A stretch of 64,000 bases of DNA from Klebsiella huaxiensis (GCF_003261575.2 NZ_CP036175.1:2604001-2668000); one strand, 5' to 3'. Shown: positions 1 to 8,987, counted from the stretch's first letter. Notes: generated by a model not told the origin, from the letters alone. Numbers and translations: made by a program.

Positions 1-1274
1 TCGATAGTGACGCCATGGGCTCCGAATTGCTGCTGCTGTTTACCGGCTTTAAAGGTACCGACGAATACCACTCGTTTTGCACCTTGGGAAATATTTACAA
101 ACCCGCCAATACCGGCGACGCGACCACCAAACTTACTGACGTTTACGTTGCCGTTCTGATCTACTTCTGCAAATGAGAGGATCGCGATATCCAGACCGCC
201 GCCGTCGTACCAGTCGAACTGATAACCTGCATCCAGCATCGCTTGTTGGTTACGAACCATGCCGAAGTCGGATCCAGTTGCCGGTATGCCACCAATGTGA
301 CCCTGTTCCAGGGTAAAGGTGACAGAGTCACCAAGCCCTTGCTCCGCAAGAACCGACGCGACGCCATCCGGCATCCCATAGCCAAGGTTAACGACGTCGC
401 CAGGACGAAGTTCCTGAGCCGCTCTGCGAGCAATGACTTTTCTGGCATTCATCGGCAACACCGGCAGACTACCGCCGGGGATTTTCAACGTGCCCGTCAG
501 ACTTGGGTCGGCTACGGTGGCGAAAGAGAGACGTTGGGCATCATGGACGACAACCGCGTCGATCAGCACACCTGGCACTTTGACTGTCCGTGGGTCCAGA
601 CTTCCGCGTCCGGCCAGGTATTTCACCTGAGCAATAACTATGCCGCCGGAGTTTTTCGCCGCTTGTGCGGCAGAAAGCGTTTCCGCATACAGTCCCTCAT
701 CTTCCATGGTTAGATTGCCATCTTCGTCGGCAACGCTGCCACGGATAATGGCGACATCAATAGGGAAGGCTTTAAAAAACAGGAAATCCTCGTCTTCGAG
801 TGACATCAGGCGAACATGTTCACCGATGGCTCGCTGGTTGATCTTACCGCCATCAATTCGCGGATCGACAAATGTACCAAGACCGACGCGACTAATCAGT
901 CCTGGCCCATTACCAGCGATAACACGCAGCAGGTGCGACATGACGCCTTGTGGAAGGCACCAGGCTTCGATCTCATTGTTGACGGCAAGATCCTGCATCT
1001 GACGACACCAGCTCCAGTGGCCGCCGATGACTTTGCGCACCATCTGCGAATTGGCAAGATAATCGATACCACCGCCGTGGCCGTCACCCATACCGCTTGG
1101 GTGAACGACGGTAAGCTCGCGCGGAGTGTTATTAGTGGCAAAGTGCTGTTTCAGTGCTGCAAGAATATGTCCCGGCTCATTGACTCCACCTCCGGAACCA
1201 TCCACCAGAATGGTGGCTCCACAAGGGATCTTCGATACAGCCTCATCGGCCGTGCAAATCTTTATTTTTGACAT
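1..1274 (-). CDS. YdiF-type acyl-CoA:acetate/3-ketoacid CoA-transferase (3' end outside window)
   Basis: Reading leftward from an ATG at 1274, with AAGGAG eight bases upstream, the frame stays open to the window edge. About 424 residues are present; E. coli YdiF has about 531. The sequence resembles YdiF throughout, for example GTFVDPR near residue 140 and GGGLDIAILSFAEVD late. The catalytic glutamate of class I CoA-transferases is visible in LEQGHIGG. The family moves CoA between acetate and 3-oxo or short-chain acids in the cytoplasm. The gene is divergent from the PTS/glycyl-radical operon across about 430 bp. The physiological substrate cannot be read from sequence, and a link to the neighbouring operon is only positional. 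Confidence 0.85.
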   Translation of the reverse strand, partial: MSKIKICTADEAVSKIPCGATILVDGSGGGVNEPGHILAALKQHFATNNTPRELTVVHPSGMGDGHGGGIDYLANSQMVRKVIGGHWSWCRQMQDLAVNNEIEAWCLPQGVMSHLLRVIAGNGPGLISRVGLGTFVDPRIDGGKINQRAIGEHVRLMSLEDEDFLFFKAFPIDVAIIRGSVADEDGNLTMEDEGLYAETLSAAQAAKNSGGIVIAQVKYLAGRGSLDPRTVKVPGVLIDAVVVHDAQRLSFATVADPSLTGTLKIPGGSLPVLPMNARKVIARRAAQELRPGDVVNLGYGMPDGVASVLAEQGLGDSVTFTLEQGHIGGIPATGSDFGMVRNQQAMLDAGYQFDWYDGGGLDIAILSFAEVDQNGNVNVSKFGGRVAGIGGFVNISQGAKRVVFVGTFKAGKQQQQFGAHGVTI

Positions 1275-1702
1275 AGTAGTCTCCTTAAGTGTATCGATGT
1301 TATACACATATAACATTAATACATGAAGATCGTTTTCTTGTCAGTTGATGCATCTGTGAGGTACCTCACAATCGTCATTCCGGAGAATACGATTGGAAAC
1401 CACGCTATTCCAGGGAGAACCCGGCCATGTAGTCAGCTGTAATAGAGGAGGGGTTTGCTCTGTTATTGCTTCCGTTCGGCCCTGGCCTGGGATTCTTTCT
1501 AATCCATAGTTTTAGAAAGCCATTTTAACCCTGTGCAAATTTCTGCGACTTACATCACTGAATAGGATTCTTTTATCCGCTTAAAATGTATCATACAAAT
1601 AGTACTTATGTGATGAATGATGCTTGCGATGAATCCAGAAGGTATAGCACATCTGCACAAGTGCTTCTTGTGATCAATTTTTACGATTGAGGAGAAAAGT
1701 AG
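1275..1702. promoter_or_regulatory. Divergent intergenic region between CoA-transferase and PTS operon
   Basis: This gap of about 430 bp holds no credible coding frame. It must carry the leftward promoter for the CoA-transferase and the rightward promoter for the PTS operon. It contains the candidate GntR operator listed separately and a strong Shine-Dalgarno sequence (GAGGAG, 1690-1695) before the IIA gene. The operator lies about 110 bp upstream of the IIA start, leaving a long 5' leader. Confidence 0.5.
1586..1600. promoter_or_regulatory. Candidate GntR operator, copy 1 (PTS/GRE operon)
   Basis: The sequence atgtatcatacaaat occurs here and again, identical over 15 bp, upstream of the deoC-like gene (8973-8987). 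A near-exact inverse copy precedes gntR (7955-7967). The core TGTATCATACA is nearly palindromic, as expected for a dimeric GntR protein. Binding is inferred. Confidence 0.65.
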
Positions 1703-2149
1703 ATGAAGTACATTTTGATAGTCAGCCATGGCCATTATGCGCAGGGTATACACAGCGTTCTGGATATGATGGTTGGTTCAGAGCGTGAGGATATTATTAG
1801 TGTGAGTCTGAAAGATGGCATGGCCTCAGATCAATTCAAAAGTGAACTCGCGGAGAAAACTGCACATATAACGGCTGGTGATGAAATTTTGCTATTTGGC
1901 GATATTATCGGCGGTTCACCGCTGGTTAATACTATCTGCCATCTTGATGAAAGAAATTTACTGAGCAACGCCACCATTTTTGGCGGTGCCAATATGCCCA
2001 TGGTATTGGGGGCGGCTTTTCTGAAAGATGAAGTGACGATTCATGAATTGGTGCAGGAATTGTTGGCTAATTTAAAAGACACGGTGTCATTAATCGATGT
2101 CACTGCCGAAGATTTAACAAAATGCTGTAAAGTTGCTGAAACAATTTAA
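1703..2149 (+). CDS. PTS mannose/fructose/sorbose-family EIIA component
   Basis: 148 aa, the usual size of a free EIIA of the mannose family. IVSHGHYAQG at the N-terminus carries the phosphorylatable His (His9 in SHGH). FGDIIGGSP matches the family's D-x-x-GGSP loop near residue 70. It would accept phosphate from HPr and pass it to the IIB protein encoded 13 bp downstream. It is first in an operon of IIA, IIB, IIC, IID, radical activase and glycyl radical enzyme. The GAGGAG ribosome site supports this ATG. The sugar cannot be read from IIA alone. Confidence 0.92.
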   Translation: MKYILIVSHGHYAQGIHSVLDMMVGSEREDIISVSLKDGMASDQFKSELAEKTAHITAGDEILLFGDIIGGSPLVNTICHLDERNLLSNATIFGGANMPMVLGAAFLKDEVTIHELVQELLANLKDTVSLIDVTAEDLTKCCKVAETI

Positions 2150-2162
2150 CGAGGACTTCTCA

Positions 2163-2657
2163 ATGGCTATCACGTTTATAAGAATTGATGACCGGATGAT
2201 ACATGGTCAAACATGTATTGCATGGACTGTACAATACCCCTGTACGGGAATTGTTCTGGTCAATGATGCCGCTGCTAGTACGCCGGTACTAAAGAACGCC
2301 CTCATCGGCGCCAGCAACCGAAAAACTTTTGTCTGGACATATGAGGAGTGGAAAGCAAAAAAAGAAAAAGTTGTCGCGAGTAAGGATAATTACTTCTTGA
2401 TTACTAAAGAGCCTATCCTTATGGCGCAAATGCTGGTTGACGATGGCTTTGATCCTGATGGAATGAAAAATATCGTTGTTGGCCCATGCAACGAGCGCCC
2501 CGGCACGATTAATGTCGGGAAAAATCAATCCCTGACCGCCGATGAAGCTGCCGCTATTGAAAAAATGCACAACGCTGGATTCAAAGTTGAATTTGCATTA
2601 ATCAAAGAGGAATCCATCGGTTTCTGGGATAAGTATCGTAGTAAGTTTGGTTATTAA
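2163..2657 (+). CDS. PTS mannose/fructose/sorbose-family EIIB component
   Basis: 164 aa from the ATG at 2163, preceded by GAGGAC; a longer frame from 2133 has no ribosome site and overlaps IIA. The N-terminal block IDDRMIHGQ is the family signature, and His14 is the phosphorylated residue. IIB phosphorylates the sugar as it crosses through IIC/IID, so the imported substrate reaches the cytosol as a sugar or polyol phosphate. That is the likely entry form for the glycyl radical enzyme downstream. Confidence 0.92.
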   Translation: MAITFIRIDDRMIHGQTCIAWTVQYPCTGIVLVNDAAASTPVLKNALIGASNRKTFVWTYEEWKAKKEKVVASKDNYFLITKEPILMAQMLVDDGFDPDGMKNIVVGPCNERPGTINVGKNQSLTADEAAAIEKMHNAGFKVEFALIKEESIGFWDKYRSKFGY

Positions 2658-2681
2658 TAAATAAAATAGGACTTGCTAATC

Positions 2682-3521
2682 ATGGACATTAATCTTACCC
2701 AAGCCTGTATTCTTGGTTTTCTGGCATGTCTTTCGAGCATGCCGGGGATGGCAGGGACAACCATTGGTAACTATACGCTGGGTCGACCACTGGTCGGTGG
2801 CTTATTATGTGGTTTAATTCTGGGCGACCTTAAAACCGGTATCATTGTCGGTGCTGCTATTCAGGTTGTCTATATCGCCTTGATCACACCCGGCGGGGCA
2901 GTCGCTGCTGACTCACGCGCCATTAGCTATATCGGCATTCCTCTTTCAATTATTGCCATACATAATTTAGGTATTGATCCTGGTTCACCTAACGCCATCC
3001 AGATGGCAGTGGCTTTTGGTGCGGCTGTGGGTACAGTTGGTACTGTGCTTTATTACGGTACAGTGATGATTAACCTTATATGGCAGCATATGGGGTTGCG
3101 GGCGGTCAATAATCATCAATTTCATCGGTTAAGTTTTATTGATATGGGGTTACCCTGGATAAGTCATATTATAACTAGTTTTATCCCGACAGTTTTTATG
3201 ACCCTGATGGGATCAAGTATGGTGGATTTTATCAAGGTCAGCCTACCCATGGACGGTATTACGATGAAAACACTGTTTACCGTTGGCAGCCTTTTACCTG
3301 CAGTGGGGATCGGTCTGTTGCTAAAACAAATTGTTGAAAGCTACGTTGATATTCTTACGTTTCTGATGGGATTTACTTTGGCAGCAATGATGGGCGTTAA
3401 TCTGATTGGCGCAACGATTATTGGCGGATTCCTCGGCGTAATGAATTACAAAATACGTATGTCGCGAATGAATAGTGAACCGACAGCGGGTGCGGCTGCT
3501 ATGGATGAAGAGGATATCTAA
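2682..3521 (+). CDS. PTS mannose/fructose/sorbose-family EIIC membrane component
   Basis: 279 aa and strongly hydrophobic. It has the sorbose-family IIC signature near residues 25-110 (GTTIGNYTLGRPLVGGL, then a GAAIQVVYIA-type helix and TPGGAVAADSR). It forms the sugar-translocating channel with IID in the inner membrane. The ATG at 2682 is chosen because AATAGG lies about 11 bases upstream; the TTG at 2673 is too close to it. The stop is 2 bases from the IID start, so translation is probably coupled. Confidence 0.9.
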   Translation: MDINLTQACILGFLACLSSMPGMAGTTIGNYTLGRPLVGGLLCGLILGDLKTGIIVGAAIQVVYIALITPGGAVAADSRAISYIGIPLSIIAIHNLGIDPGSPNAIQMAVAFGAAVGTVGTVLYYGTVMINLIWQHMGLRAVNNHQFHRLSFIDMGLPWISHIITSFIPTVFMTLMGSSMVDFIKVSLPMDGITMKTLFTVGSLLPAVGIGLLLKQIVESYVDILTFLMGFTLAAMMGVNLIGATIIGGFLGVMNYKIRMSRMNSEPTAGAAAMDEEDI

Positions 3522-3523
3522 TC

Positions 3524-4423
3524 ATGAGCCTGACGGTTGAACAAACAAAGGGTGTCTCATATTCAATGAAAGAAGTTGATGAGATATCTCAATCACAAAG
3601 AAAATTATCTGCTAAAACGCTAAATAAATCATTCTGGTTATGGTTTTACGGTCACCAGGTTTGCTACTCGCTGGAGTTGATGCAAACACTGGGCTATATG
3701 ACGGCGATGAATCCTATTATAAATGAACTTTATGATAATGATGAGGATAAAAAGAACGCACTTAACACTTACTCTACGTTCTTTAATACCGAACCGCAGT
3801 TAGGGACGGTAATCGTTGGGGTGACCGTGGGTCTGGAAGAAGCCAGGGCTAACGGCGAAAAAATTGATAACGATATGATTGCAGGTATTCGTGCCGGGCT
3901 GATGGGGCCTATTGCCGGGATCGGTGACTCGCTGATTATCGGGACGCTCATTCCCATTTTACTTGGGATCGGTCTGGGATTATCTACCGGTGGCTCGCCG
4001 CTGGGAGCAATATTCTATATCGTGATGTGGAATCTGATTGCAATTTTCGGTATGCGCTATTTGTATTATAAAGGTTACAAGCTGGGCTGGAAAGCTGTTG
4101 ACTTTATCGTCGGTAATAAAGCCAGCGCCATTCGCGAATCGATAGCGATGCTAGGTACAATTGTTATTGGTGCGGTGGCGGCGCTATGGGTCAATATCCA
4201 GACCTCTTTTGTGATGCTAAATGATAGCGGCGGCACTATTGTTAATCTTCAGCACACGCTGGACTCGATTTTCCCCAAAATATTAACCGCGCTGACAGTT
4301 CTACTCTGCTGGTGGTTAATGACCAAGCGCAAAATGGGGCCGACAAAAGTTATGGGATTGCTGGTGTTGATTGCCTTCGCTGGCGTGCTACTGGGCATTT
4401 TTGACCCGAAAATATCTTATTAA
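3524..4423 (+). CDS. PTS mannose/fructose/sorbose-family EIID membrane component
   Basis: 299 aa, typical for IID. The N-terminal cytosolic part has the family FWLWFYGHQ-type segment, a central GIRAGLMGPIAGIGDS motif, and hydrophobic helices follow. It pairs with IIC to form the permease. Its TAA is directly followed by ATGACA, a possible early start for the activase. This completes a four-protein PTS transporter with no fused domains. Confidence 0.92.
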   Translation: MSLTVEQTKGVSYSMKEVDEISQSQRKLSAKTLNKSFWLWFYGHQVCYSLELMQTLGYMTAMNPIINELYDNDEDKKNALNTYSTFFNTEPQLGTVIVGVTVGLEEARANGEKIDNDMIAGIRAGLMGPIAGIGDSLIIGTLIPILLGIGLGLSTGGSPLGAIFYIVMWNLIAIFGMRYLYYKGYKLGWKAVDFIVGNKASAIRESIAMLGTIVIGAVAALWVNIQTSFVMLNDSGGTIVNLQHTLDSIFPKILTALTVLLCWWLMTKRKMGPTKVMGLLVLIAFAGVLLGIFDPKISY

Positions 4424-4453
4424 ATGACACATAAATCAACTCGGTTGGTAAAC

Positions 4454-5284
4454 ATGGAAACTAAAGCATTAATATCGACAATACAGGGATATGCGACGAA
4501 AGATGGACCTGGATTAAGATCAACGGTTTTCTTTGTTGGTTGTAATTTACGTTGCCTTTGGTGTTCTAACCCCGAGTTGATGTACCCAAATATTAAGACC
4601 ATGTTCTTTAAAGAACGCTGCCATGGGACTTTTCAAACAAAAGAGGAATGTGAACTGATATACCCCGACGCGTTTGAAACGGTGGGGTATGAGATTACTG
4701 TTGATACTCTTTTGGAAAAATTACTGAGAGATAAGGTTTTCTTTGATGCCTCTGGTGGCGGTGTAACCTTGTCCGGTGGCGAGCCTGCGCTGTTTTATCC
4801 TTTTGTTATAGAGTTAGCCAGAAAGCTACGTGCCGCCGGGGTACATGTTGCTTTAGACACTGCGGGCCATTACTCAAGAGAACATGCGTTGGGGTTAGCC
4901 AAAGAATTTGATTTGTTTCTGTATGATATAAAAGCATTTGATAACCGTATTCATGAGAAGTGTACCGGTATCGGTAATCACCATGTCATTGAAAACTTGC
5001 GGTTAATTGCTGATGCGGGGACTGATGTTATTATTCGTTTGGTAATAATTCCAGGGCATAACGACGATTACTCTGATGTAATCAAGAGGATTGATTTTAT
5101 TGCAGAACTGGGAAGCTCGATTAAACGCCTTGATATTCTTAGATATCATAATCTTGGCGCTGGTAAATACACTAGGTTAGGTCTTGTCAATCCAATATCA
5201 GATGATGCCGTCTGCGATGAAATGCTGATAAAGGATATTTATGACTATGCCTGTAGCAAAAATTTAAATGTACACGTTGAATAA
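4454..5284 (+). CDS. Radical-SAM glycyl-radical-enzyme activase
   Basis: 276 aa from the ATG at 4454; an in-frame ATG at 4424 would add 10 residues. The N-terminus (ISTIQGYATKDGPGLRS) and CNLRCLWC (Cys30, Cys34, Cys37) match the PFL-activating-enzyme family. These cysteines bind the 4Fe-4S cluster that cleaves S-adenosylmethionine to abstract hydrogen from the partner's glycine. SGGEP follows near residue 113. Between the radical-SAM cysteines and the barrel there are only two cysteines (Cys56, Cys66). Activases of dehydratase-type enzymes normally carry a full two-cluster ferredoxin insert there. The gene sits 19 bp before its presumed partner. Confidence 0.9.
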   Translation: METKALISTIQGYATKDGPGLRSTVFFVGCNLRCLWCSNPELMYPNIKTMFFKERCHGTFQTKEECELIYPDAFETVGYEITVDTLLEKLLRDKVFFDASGGGVTLSGGEPALFYPFVIELARKLRAAGVHVALDTAGHYSREHALGLAKEFDLFLYDIKAFDNRIHEKCTGIGNHHVIENLRLIADAGTDVIIRLVIIPGHNDDYSDVIKRIDFIAELGSSIKRLDILRYHNLGAGKYTRLGLVNPISDDAVCDEMLIKDIYDYACSKNLNVHVE

Positions 5285-5303
5285 CAAAGTCATGGGAGAA
5301 ATT

Positions 5304-7733
5304 ATGAAAGACTTCCTGGAATTTAAAGTAATCAATCATGATGATATAGATCTGGCGAGAATTGATCGGTTAAGACATAAGATGCAAACAAGGCGCGCCA
5401 ACATCTGTAGCGAAAGGGCCATACTCTATACTGAGTCATTTAAGCAGACAGAAGGTGAAGCATATATTTTGCGTAAAGCAAAAGCGTTTGCGCATACCTT
5501 AAAAAATATGTCGATTTATTTTGAAAAGGATAGTCTGATTTTCGGTAATCAGGCGAGCGCCAATTTTGCTGCGCCGATTTTCCCTGAATACTCATACCAG
5601 TGGGTAATTGATGAGCTGGATCAATTTGATAAACGCACCGGTGATATCTTCTATATCACAGAAGATGTTAAAGAGAAATTACGTAGCATTCAGGATTATT
5701 GGTTAGGGAAAACGCATGCCGATGAGGTCAAAAGGACTTCGCCGCAGAACATCGTCCTGGCAGAAAAACAGGGGGTTTTACATCGAGGGGGAATCTCGAT
5801 GTCCGGCGATGGGCATATTGTTCCCGACCATGAAATGATTTTTAAATATGGCTTTCGCGGTTTAATCGACCAGGCAGCAGAAAAATTACGTCAACTGGCC
5901 CCGGAAGATGTGCAGCAAAGGCAATTCTATGAGGCGGCCATAATTACGCTTGAAGCAAGTCTTGAATTTATTAAAAGATACGGAAGACTTGCTTCCCAAG
6001 AGGCCGAAATTGAGCCTGATTCTCGGCGTGAGAAGGAACTTATCGCGATCGCCGAAATGTGCGAAACCTTACTTGAAAAGCCGGTTGAGCACTTCTATGA
6101 GGGTTGTCAGGCCTGCTATCTGGTACATATTCTGCAAATGATTGAGAGCAACGGTCACTCGTTCTGCTATGGTCGCTTTGATCAATATATGATCCCGCTC
6201 TATTTAAAAGATATTGCTGACCGTACCTTAACTCAGGAGAAGGCACTCGAAATCCTGACCCATCTATTCCTGATGAACAGTGGTAATAACAAGGTTCGTC
6301 CTTATGGACACACGAAGTTTTCGCAAGGTTATCCTCTTTATTCAAACCTGATGGTCGGCGGCAGAAAACGCGATGGACAGGATGGGACCAATGCGCTTTC
6401 TTATTTATGTATTGAAGCCATGAACCTGACGGCGATGGCCGAGCCAAACTTCTCGATGCGCTTTAACCAGGATACGCCGAAGGGGCTATTAAAACTCGCG
6501 GCCCGACTGATCAGAACCGGTTGTGGTATGCCGTCGATGTTCAATGATGAAGTGGCGGTGAAAGGGCTCGAAGACCTGGGGATACCAACCGAAGATGCCC
6601 TGGATTATTGCGCTATTGGATGCGTTGAAACCGGTGTACCGGGGAAATATGGCCATCGGGCCACCGGCATGACCTATGTTAACTGGGGCAAAATGCTGGA
6701 GCTGGTACTTAATAATGGTATGGATCCGGCTTCTGGGATACAGCTGATTAGCGTAAACGGCAAAGAAGGCAATAAAACAAATTACCAGTATTACGAACAG
6801 CTGTGGTCCGCATGGGAAACGTTGTTGAAATACTATTCGGATTTGGCGGTGGAGTGCGACGCTATCTGCGACCGTTCGCTGGCCGTTTATGATACATCGC
6901 CGTTTGCCTCCTGCTTTATTGACAACTGCCTGAAGCTGGGTAAAGCGCTTAAGGATGGCGGCTGCAAATATGATATTATTTCTCAATCTAACATTGGTCC
7001 AAGTGTAGTCGGCAATTCCCTGGCGGTTATCAAAAAACTGGTATTTGAAGAGAAAACCGTTTCCCTGGACGAAATAATGGCAGCCATGAATGCGGACTGG
7101 CAGGGGCAGGATGCCGAACGTATTTTGCGACTCGTGAAGAAAGTACCTAAGTTTGGTAATGATGATGATTATGTCGATATGATCGTTAAGGATGTTTTTG
7201 ATTCCTATATCAAACTTCTGCCTCAGTACACGACGGAACGAACGGGGAAAGGGCCGGAAGTGAGCTGCTATACGATGTCGACAAGTAATATCACTTCCTA
7301 TATCCCCAACGGGTTTGACGTCGGTGCAACGCCGGATGGTCGACGGGCGAAGACGCCGTTAAATGAGGGCTGTTCACCAACTCAGGGAACGGACACTCAG
7401 GGGCCGACAGCGGTTATCAATTCTGTGGCGAAACTGCCGAACGTTAAAGTTGCCGCTGGGCAGTTATTAAATATGCGCTTTTCGCCGGGTTCGCTGGCGG
7501 GTGAGGAAAATCTGGATAAATTCGTCTCGTTCCTCAGGGCGCTGGTGATGAAAGGCATTTACCACTGCCAGTTTAACGTTATTGATAGCAAGACGTTATT
7601 AGACGCTAAAGTGCACCCGGAAAACTATGCCGATCTGATTGTCCGGGTGGCAGGTTATTGCGCCCAGTACATCTCTTTAATGCCGGAAGCTCAGGACGCC
7701 ATTATTGCGCGAACGACAAACCAGTGGCGTTAA
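5304..7733 (+). CDS. Glycyl radical enzyme, dehydratase/lyase type (substrate unknown)
   Basis: 809 aa from the ATG at 5304 with GGGAGAA upstream. The C-terminal glycyl-radical motif is RVAGY with Gly784. The active-site loop is AIGCVETG: thiyl Cys440 followed by Glu442. The C-x-E pair is typical of diol-dehydratase-like and lyase members; pyruvate formate-lyase has Cys-Cys. Related E. coli enzymes YbiW and PflD sit with PTS and aldolase genes and act on anhydrohexitol phosphates. Here the same operon encodes a PTS and the regulon a DeoC-like aldolase, so the substrate is probably a phosphorylated polyol or anhydro-polyol. This is inference; the pocket residues have not been modelled. Confidence 0.93.
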   Translation: MKDFLEFKVINHDDIDLARIDRLRHKMQTRRANICSERAILYTESFKQTEGEAYILRKAKAFAHTLKNMSIYFEKDSLIFGNQASANFAAPIFPEYSYQWVIDELDQFDKRTGDIFYITEDVKEKLRSIQDYWLGKTHADEVKRTSPQNIVLAEKQGVLHRGGISMSGDGHIVPDHEMIFKYGFRGLIDQAAEKLRQLAPEDVQQRQFYEAAIITLEASLEFIKRYGRLASQEAEIEPDSRREKELIAIAEMCETLLEKPVEHFYEGCQACYLVHILQMIESNGHSFCYGRFDQYMIPLYLKDIADRTLTQEKALEILTHLFLMNSGNNKVRPYGHTKFSQGYPLYSNLMVGGRKRDGQDGTNALSYLCIEAMNLTAMAEPNFSMRFNQDTPKGLLKLAARLIRTGCGMPSMFNDEVAVKGLEDLGIPTEDALDYCAIGCVETGVPGKYGHRATGMTYVNWGKMLELVLNNGMDPASGIQLISVNGKEGNKTNYQYYEQLWSAWETLLKYYSDLAVECDAICDRSLAVYDTSPFASCFIDNCLKLGKALKDGGCKYDIISQSNIGPSVVGNSLAVIKKLVFEEKTVSLDEIMAAMNADWQGQDAERILRLVKKVPKFGNDDDYVDMIVKDVFDSYIKLLPQYTTERTGKGPEVSCYTMSTSNITSYIPNGFDVGATPDGRRAKTPLNEGCSPTQGTDTQGPTAVINSVAKLPNVKVAAGQLLNMRFSPGSLAGEENLDKFVSFLRALVMKGIYHCQFNVIDSKTLLDAKVHPENYADLIVRVAGYCAQYISLMPEAQDAIIARTTNQWR

Positions 7734-7762
7734 GGGATTAGTGCCAGGTTTGAAGATCAATT

Positions 7763-7785
7763 AAACCGGGTGAAATTCCCGGTTT
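7763..7785 (+). terminator. Stem-loop after the glycyl radical enzyme gene
   Basis: AAACCGGG and CCCGGTTT form a perfect 8-bp stem with a 7-base loop, 30 bp after the stop. No U-tract follows, so it may be a weak terminator or an mRNA-stabilising 3' hairpin. The rest of the gap to gntR (7786-7999) holds only the gntR promoter/operator. Confidence 0.5.
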
Positions 7786-7954
7786 CAGACTGCTGAAAAA
7801 GTGCACCTCGCCAACATATCCCAGCAGCGGGGGGTGCTACCGAGTCTGCGAGAAATGCACCATAGTTGTTATCATGGTATTTGTCAGCCGCCGCCCAGCG
7901 GAAATACGCGCACTTTGTCTAAAATAGGTTCCGGTTTCCTGCCCGCGCCATGTA

Positions 7955-7967
7955 TTGTATGATACGT
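7955..7967. promoter_or_regulatory. Candidate GntR operator, copy 2 (gntR autoregulation)
   Basis: ttgtatgatacgt is the inverse of the 15-bp repeat found before the PTS operon and deoC, with one change. It ends about 33 bp before the gntR start codon and overlaps a plausible -10 element (TATGAT), which fits autorepression. Confidence 0.6.
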
Positions 7968-7999
7968 ATATGGCATATTTTTAACATGACAGGAAATCT

Positions 8000-8818
8000 A
8001 TGGACACGGGACTCTATATCAAAGAGAACTTTCGCTTCAATGATGATGCCGGAACGTCAATGTACTCTCAACTCGCCTCTTTTATCCGGCATCAGGTTCG
8101 ACTTGGCGTGTTCCGGGTGAATGATAAAATGGTGACTGAAAACGAACTGTGCGACATCCTGAAAATTAGCCGAACTACCGTCAGGCTGGCAATGAGCGAG
8201 CTGCTGGAAGAGGGGCTTATCGTTCGTCAGCGCGGGAAAGGTTCATTTATTGCCGACAAGAAAATTAACCGCAAATTAAACTCGCTGTATAATTTTACCG
8301 ACAGCATGCGCGAGCAGGGAATTAAACCCCACTCGGTGGTGCTGCAATCCGCCGTTGTTGAAGCCGATGAGGTTGTCGCCAACAAATTAAATCTTCCGGA
8401 AGGACAGCGGAAAATCTTTCTGCTCAAGCGTGTTCGCTACGGCGATGATACACCTCTACTGCTTGAAACAACGGCGATTCCTTATAATCTTTGTCAGGGC
8501 ATAGAGCAGCATGATTTTGAAGTGAGCTCACTCTATGACGTGCTGAAAAACCAGTATGGCCTGAATATCGCCCATGCGACGGAAAATATTGATGCTATCA
8601 TCATTAATAAACCGGCGGCGCACCATCTACAGTGCCACGATAAAGTGATGGCGGGATATCAGATAGAACGTGTTTCCTTCCTCGAAACAGGGTTTGTCTT
8701 TGAATACACCACATCGGTAACCCGGGCCGATAAATGCAGTTTCAGGATCGATCTTTTCAATGCTAATCAGAATGCGGGCAAGTCGCGAATCGATTTTTCC
8801 CGTCAGCTAAAACGCTAG
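8000..8818 (+). CDS. GntR-family (HutC/UTRA type) transcriptional regulator
   Basis: 272 aa. An N-terminal winged helix (about residues 14-85) contains the GntR recognition region (ELCDILKISRTTVRLAMSEL) and wing RQRGKGSF. A UTRA effector domain (about 100-255) follows, with the usual EVVANKLNLPEG-type opening. UTRA regulators of sugar operons generally bind sugar phosphates and derepress. AGGAAA precedes the ATG. The gene lies between the GRE operon and the deoC-tal-tkt genes, and copies of one palindromic sequence flank all three, making it the likely local regulator. Confidence 0.9.
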   Translation: MDTGLYIKENFRFNDDAGTSMYSQLASFIRHQVRLGVFRVNDKMVTENELCDILKISRTTVRLAMSELLEEGLIVRQRGKGSFIADKKINRKLNSLYNFTDSMREQGIKPHSVVLQSAVVEADEVVANKLNLPEGQRKIFLLKRVRYGDDTPLLLETTAIPYNLCQGIEQHDFEVSSLYDVLKNQYGLNIAHATENIDAIIINKPAAHHLQCHDKVMAGYQIERVSFLETGFVFEYTTSVTRADKCSFRIDLFNANQNAGKSRIDFSRQLKR

Positions 8819-8843
8819 GGCCGCTCCGGCCCTTTCTTTTTCT
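8817..8843 (+). terminator. Rho-independent terminator after gntR
   Basis: AGGGCCG and CGGCCCT pair with a 3-base loop and are followed by TTCTTTTT. The stem begins at the gntR stop codon. Confidence 0.8.
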
Positions 8844-8929
8844 CTGCCAATTATCTTCGTCATATATTCTGCGCTAACGCGCGGTGTGCTTCCATTTTTC
8901 ACCTTTTCTCTCTCGCTCGTTGCAAAAAT

Positions 8930-8943
8930 CTGATCTGGATCAA
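8930..8943. promoter_or_regulatory. Candidate FNR site upstream of deoC-like gene
   Basis: CTGATCTGGATCAA differs at one conserved position from the FNR consensus TTGAT-N4-ATCAA. It lies about 30 bp upstream of the third GntR operator. Anaerobic activation would suit a pathway built on an oxygen-sensitive glycyl radical enzyme. Confidence 0.5.
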
Positions 8944-8972
8944 CCCATAGGCAGTATCATATATTGCATAGT

Positions 8973-8987
8973 ATGTATCATACAAAT
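8973..8987. promoter_or_regulatory. Candidate GntR operator, copy 3 (deoC-tal-tkt)
   Basis: Identical over 15 bp to the copy at 1586-1600. It lies 33 bp before the deoC-like start. It also argues against using the upstream in-frame start at 8964, which would put the operator inside the gene. Confidence 0.65.

Noticed and set aside
243..713. Long rightward open frames within 161-1271
   Set aside because: They lie opposite the CoA-transferase, have no ribosome sites and encode no plausible protein.
6040..6986. Leftward open frames opposite the glycyl radical enzyme
   Set aside because: Shadow frames of a well-supported gene.
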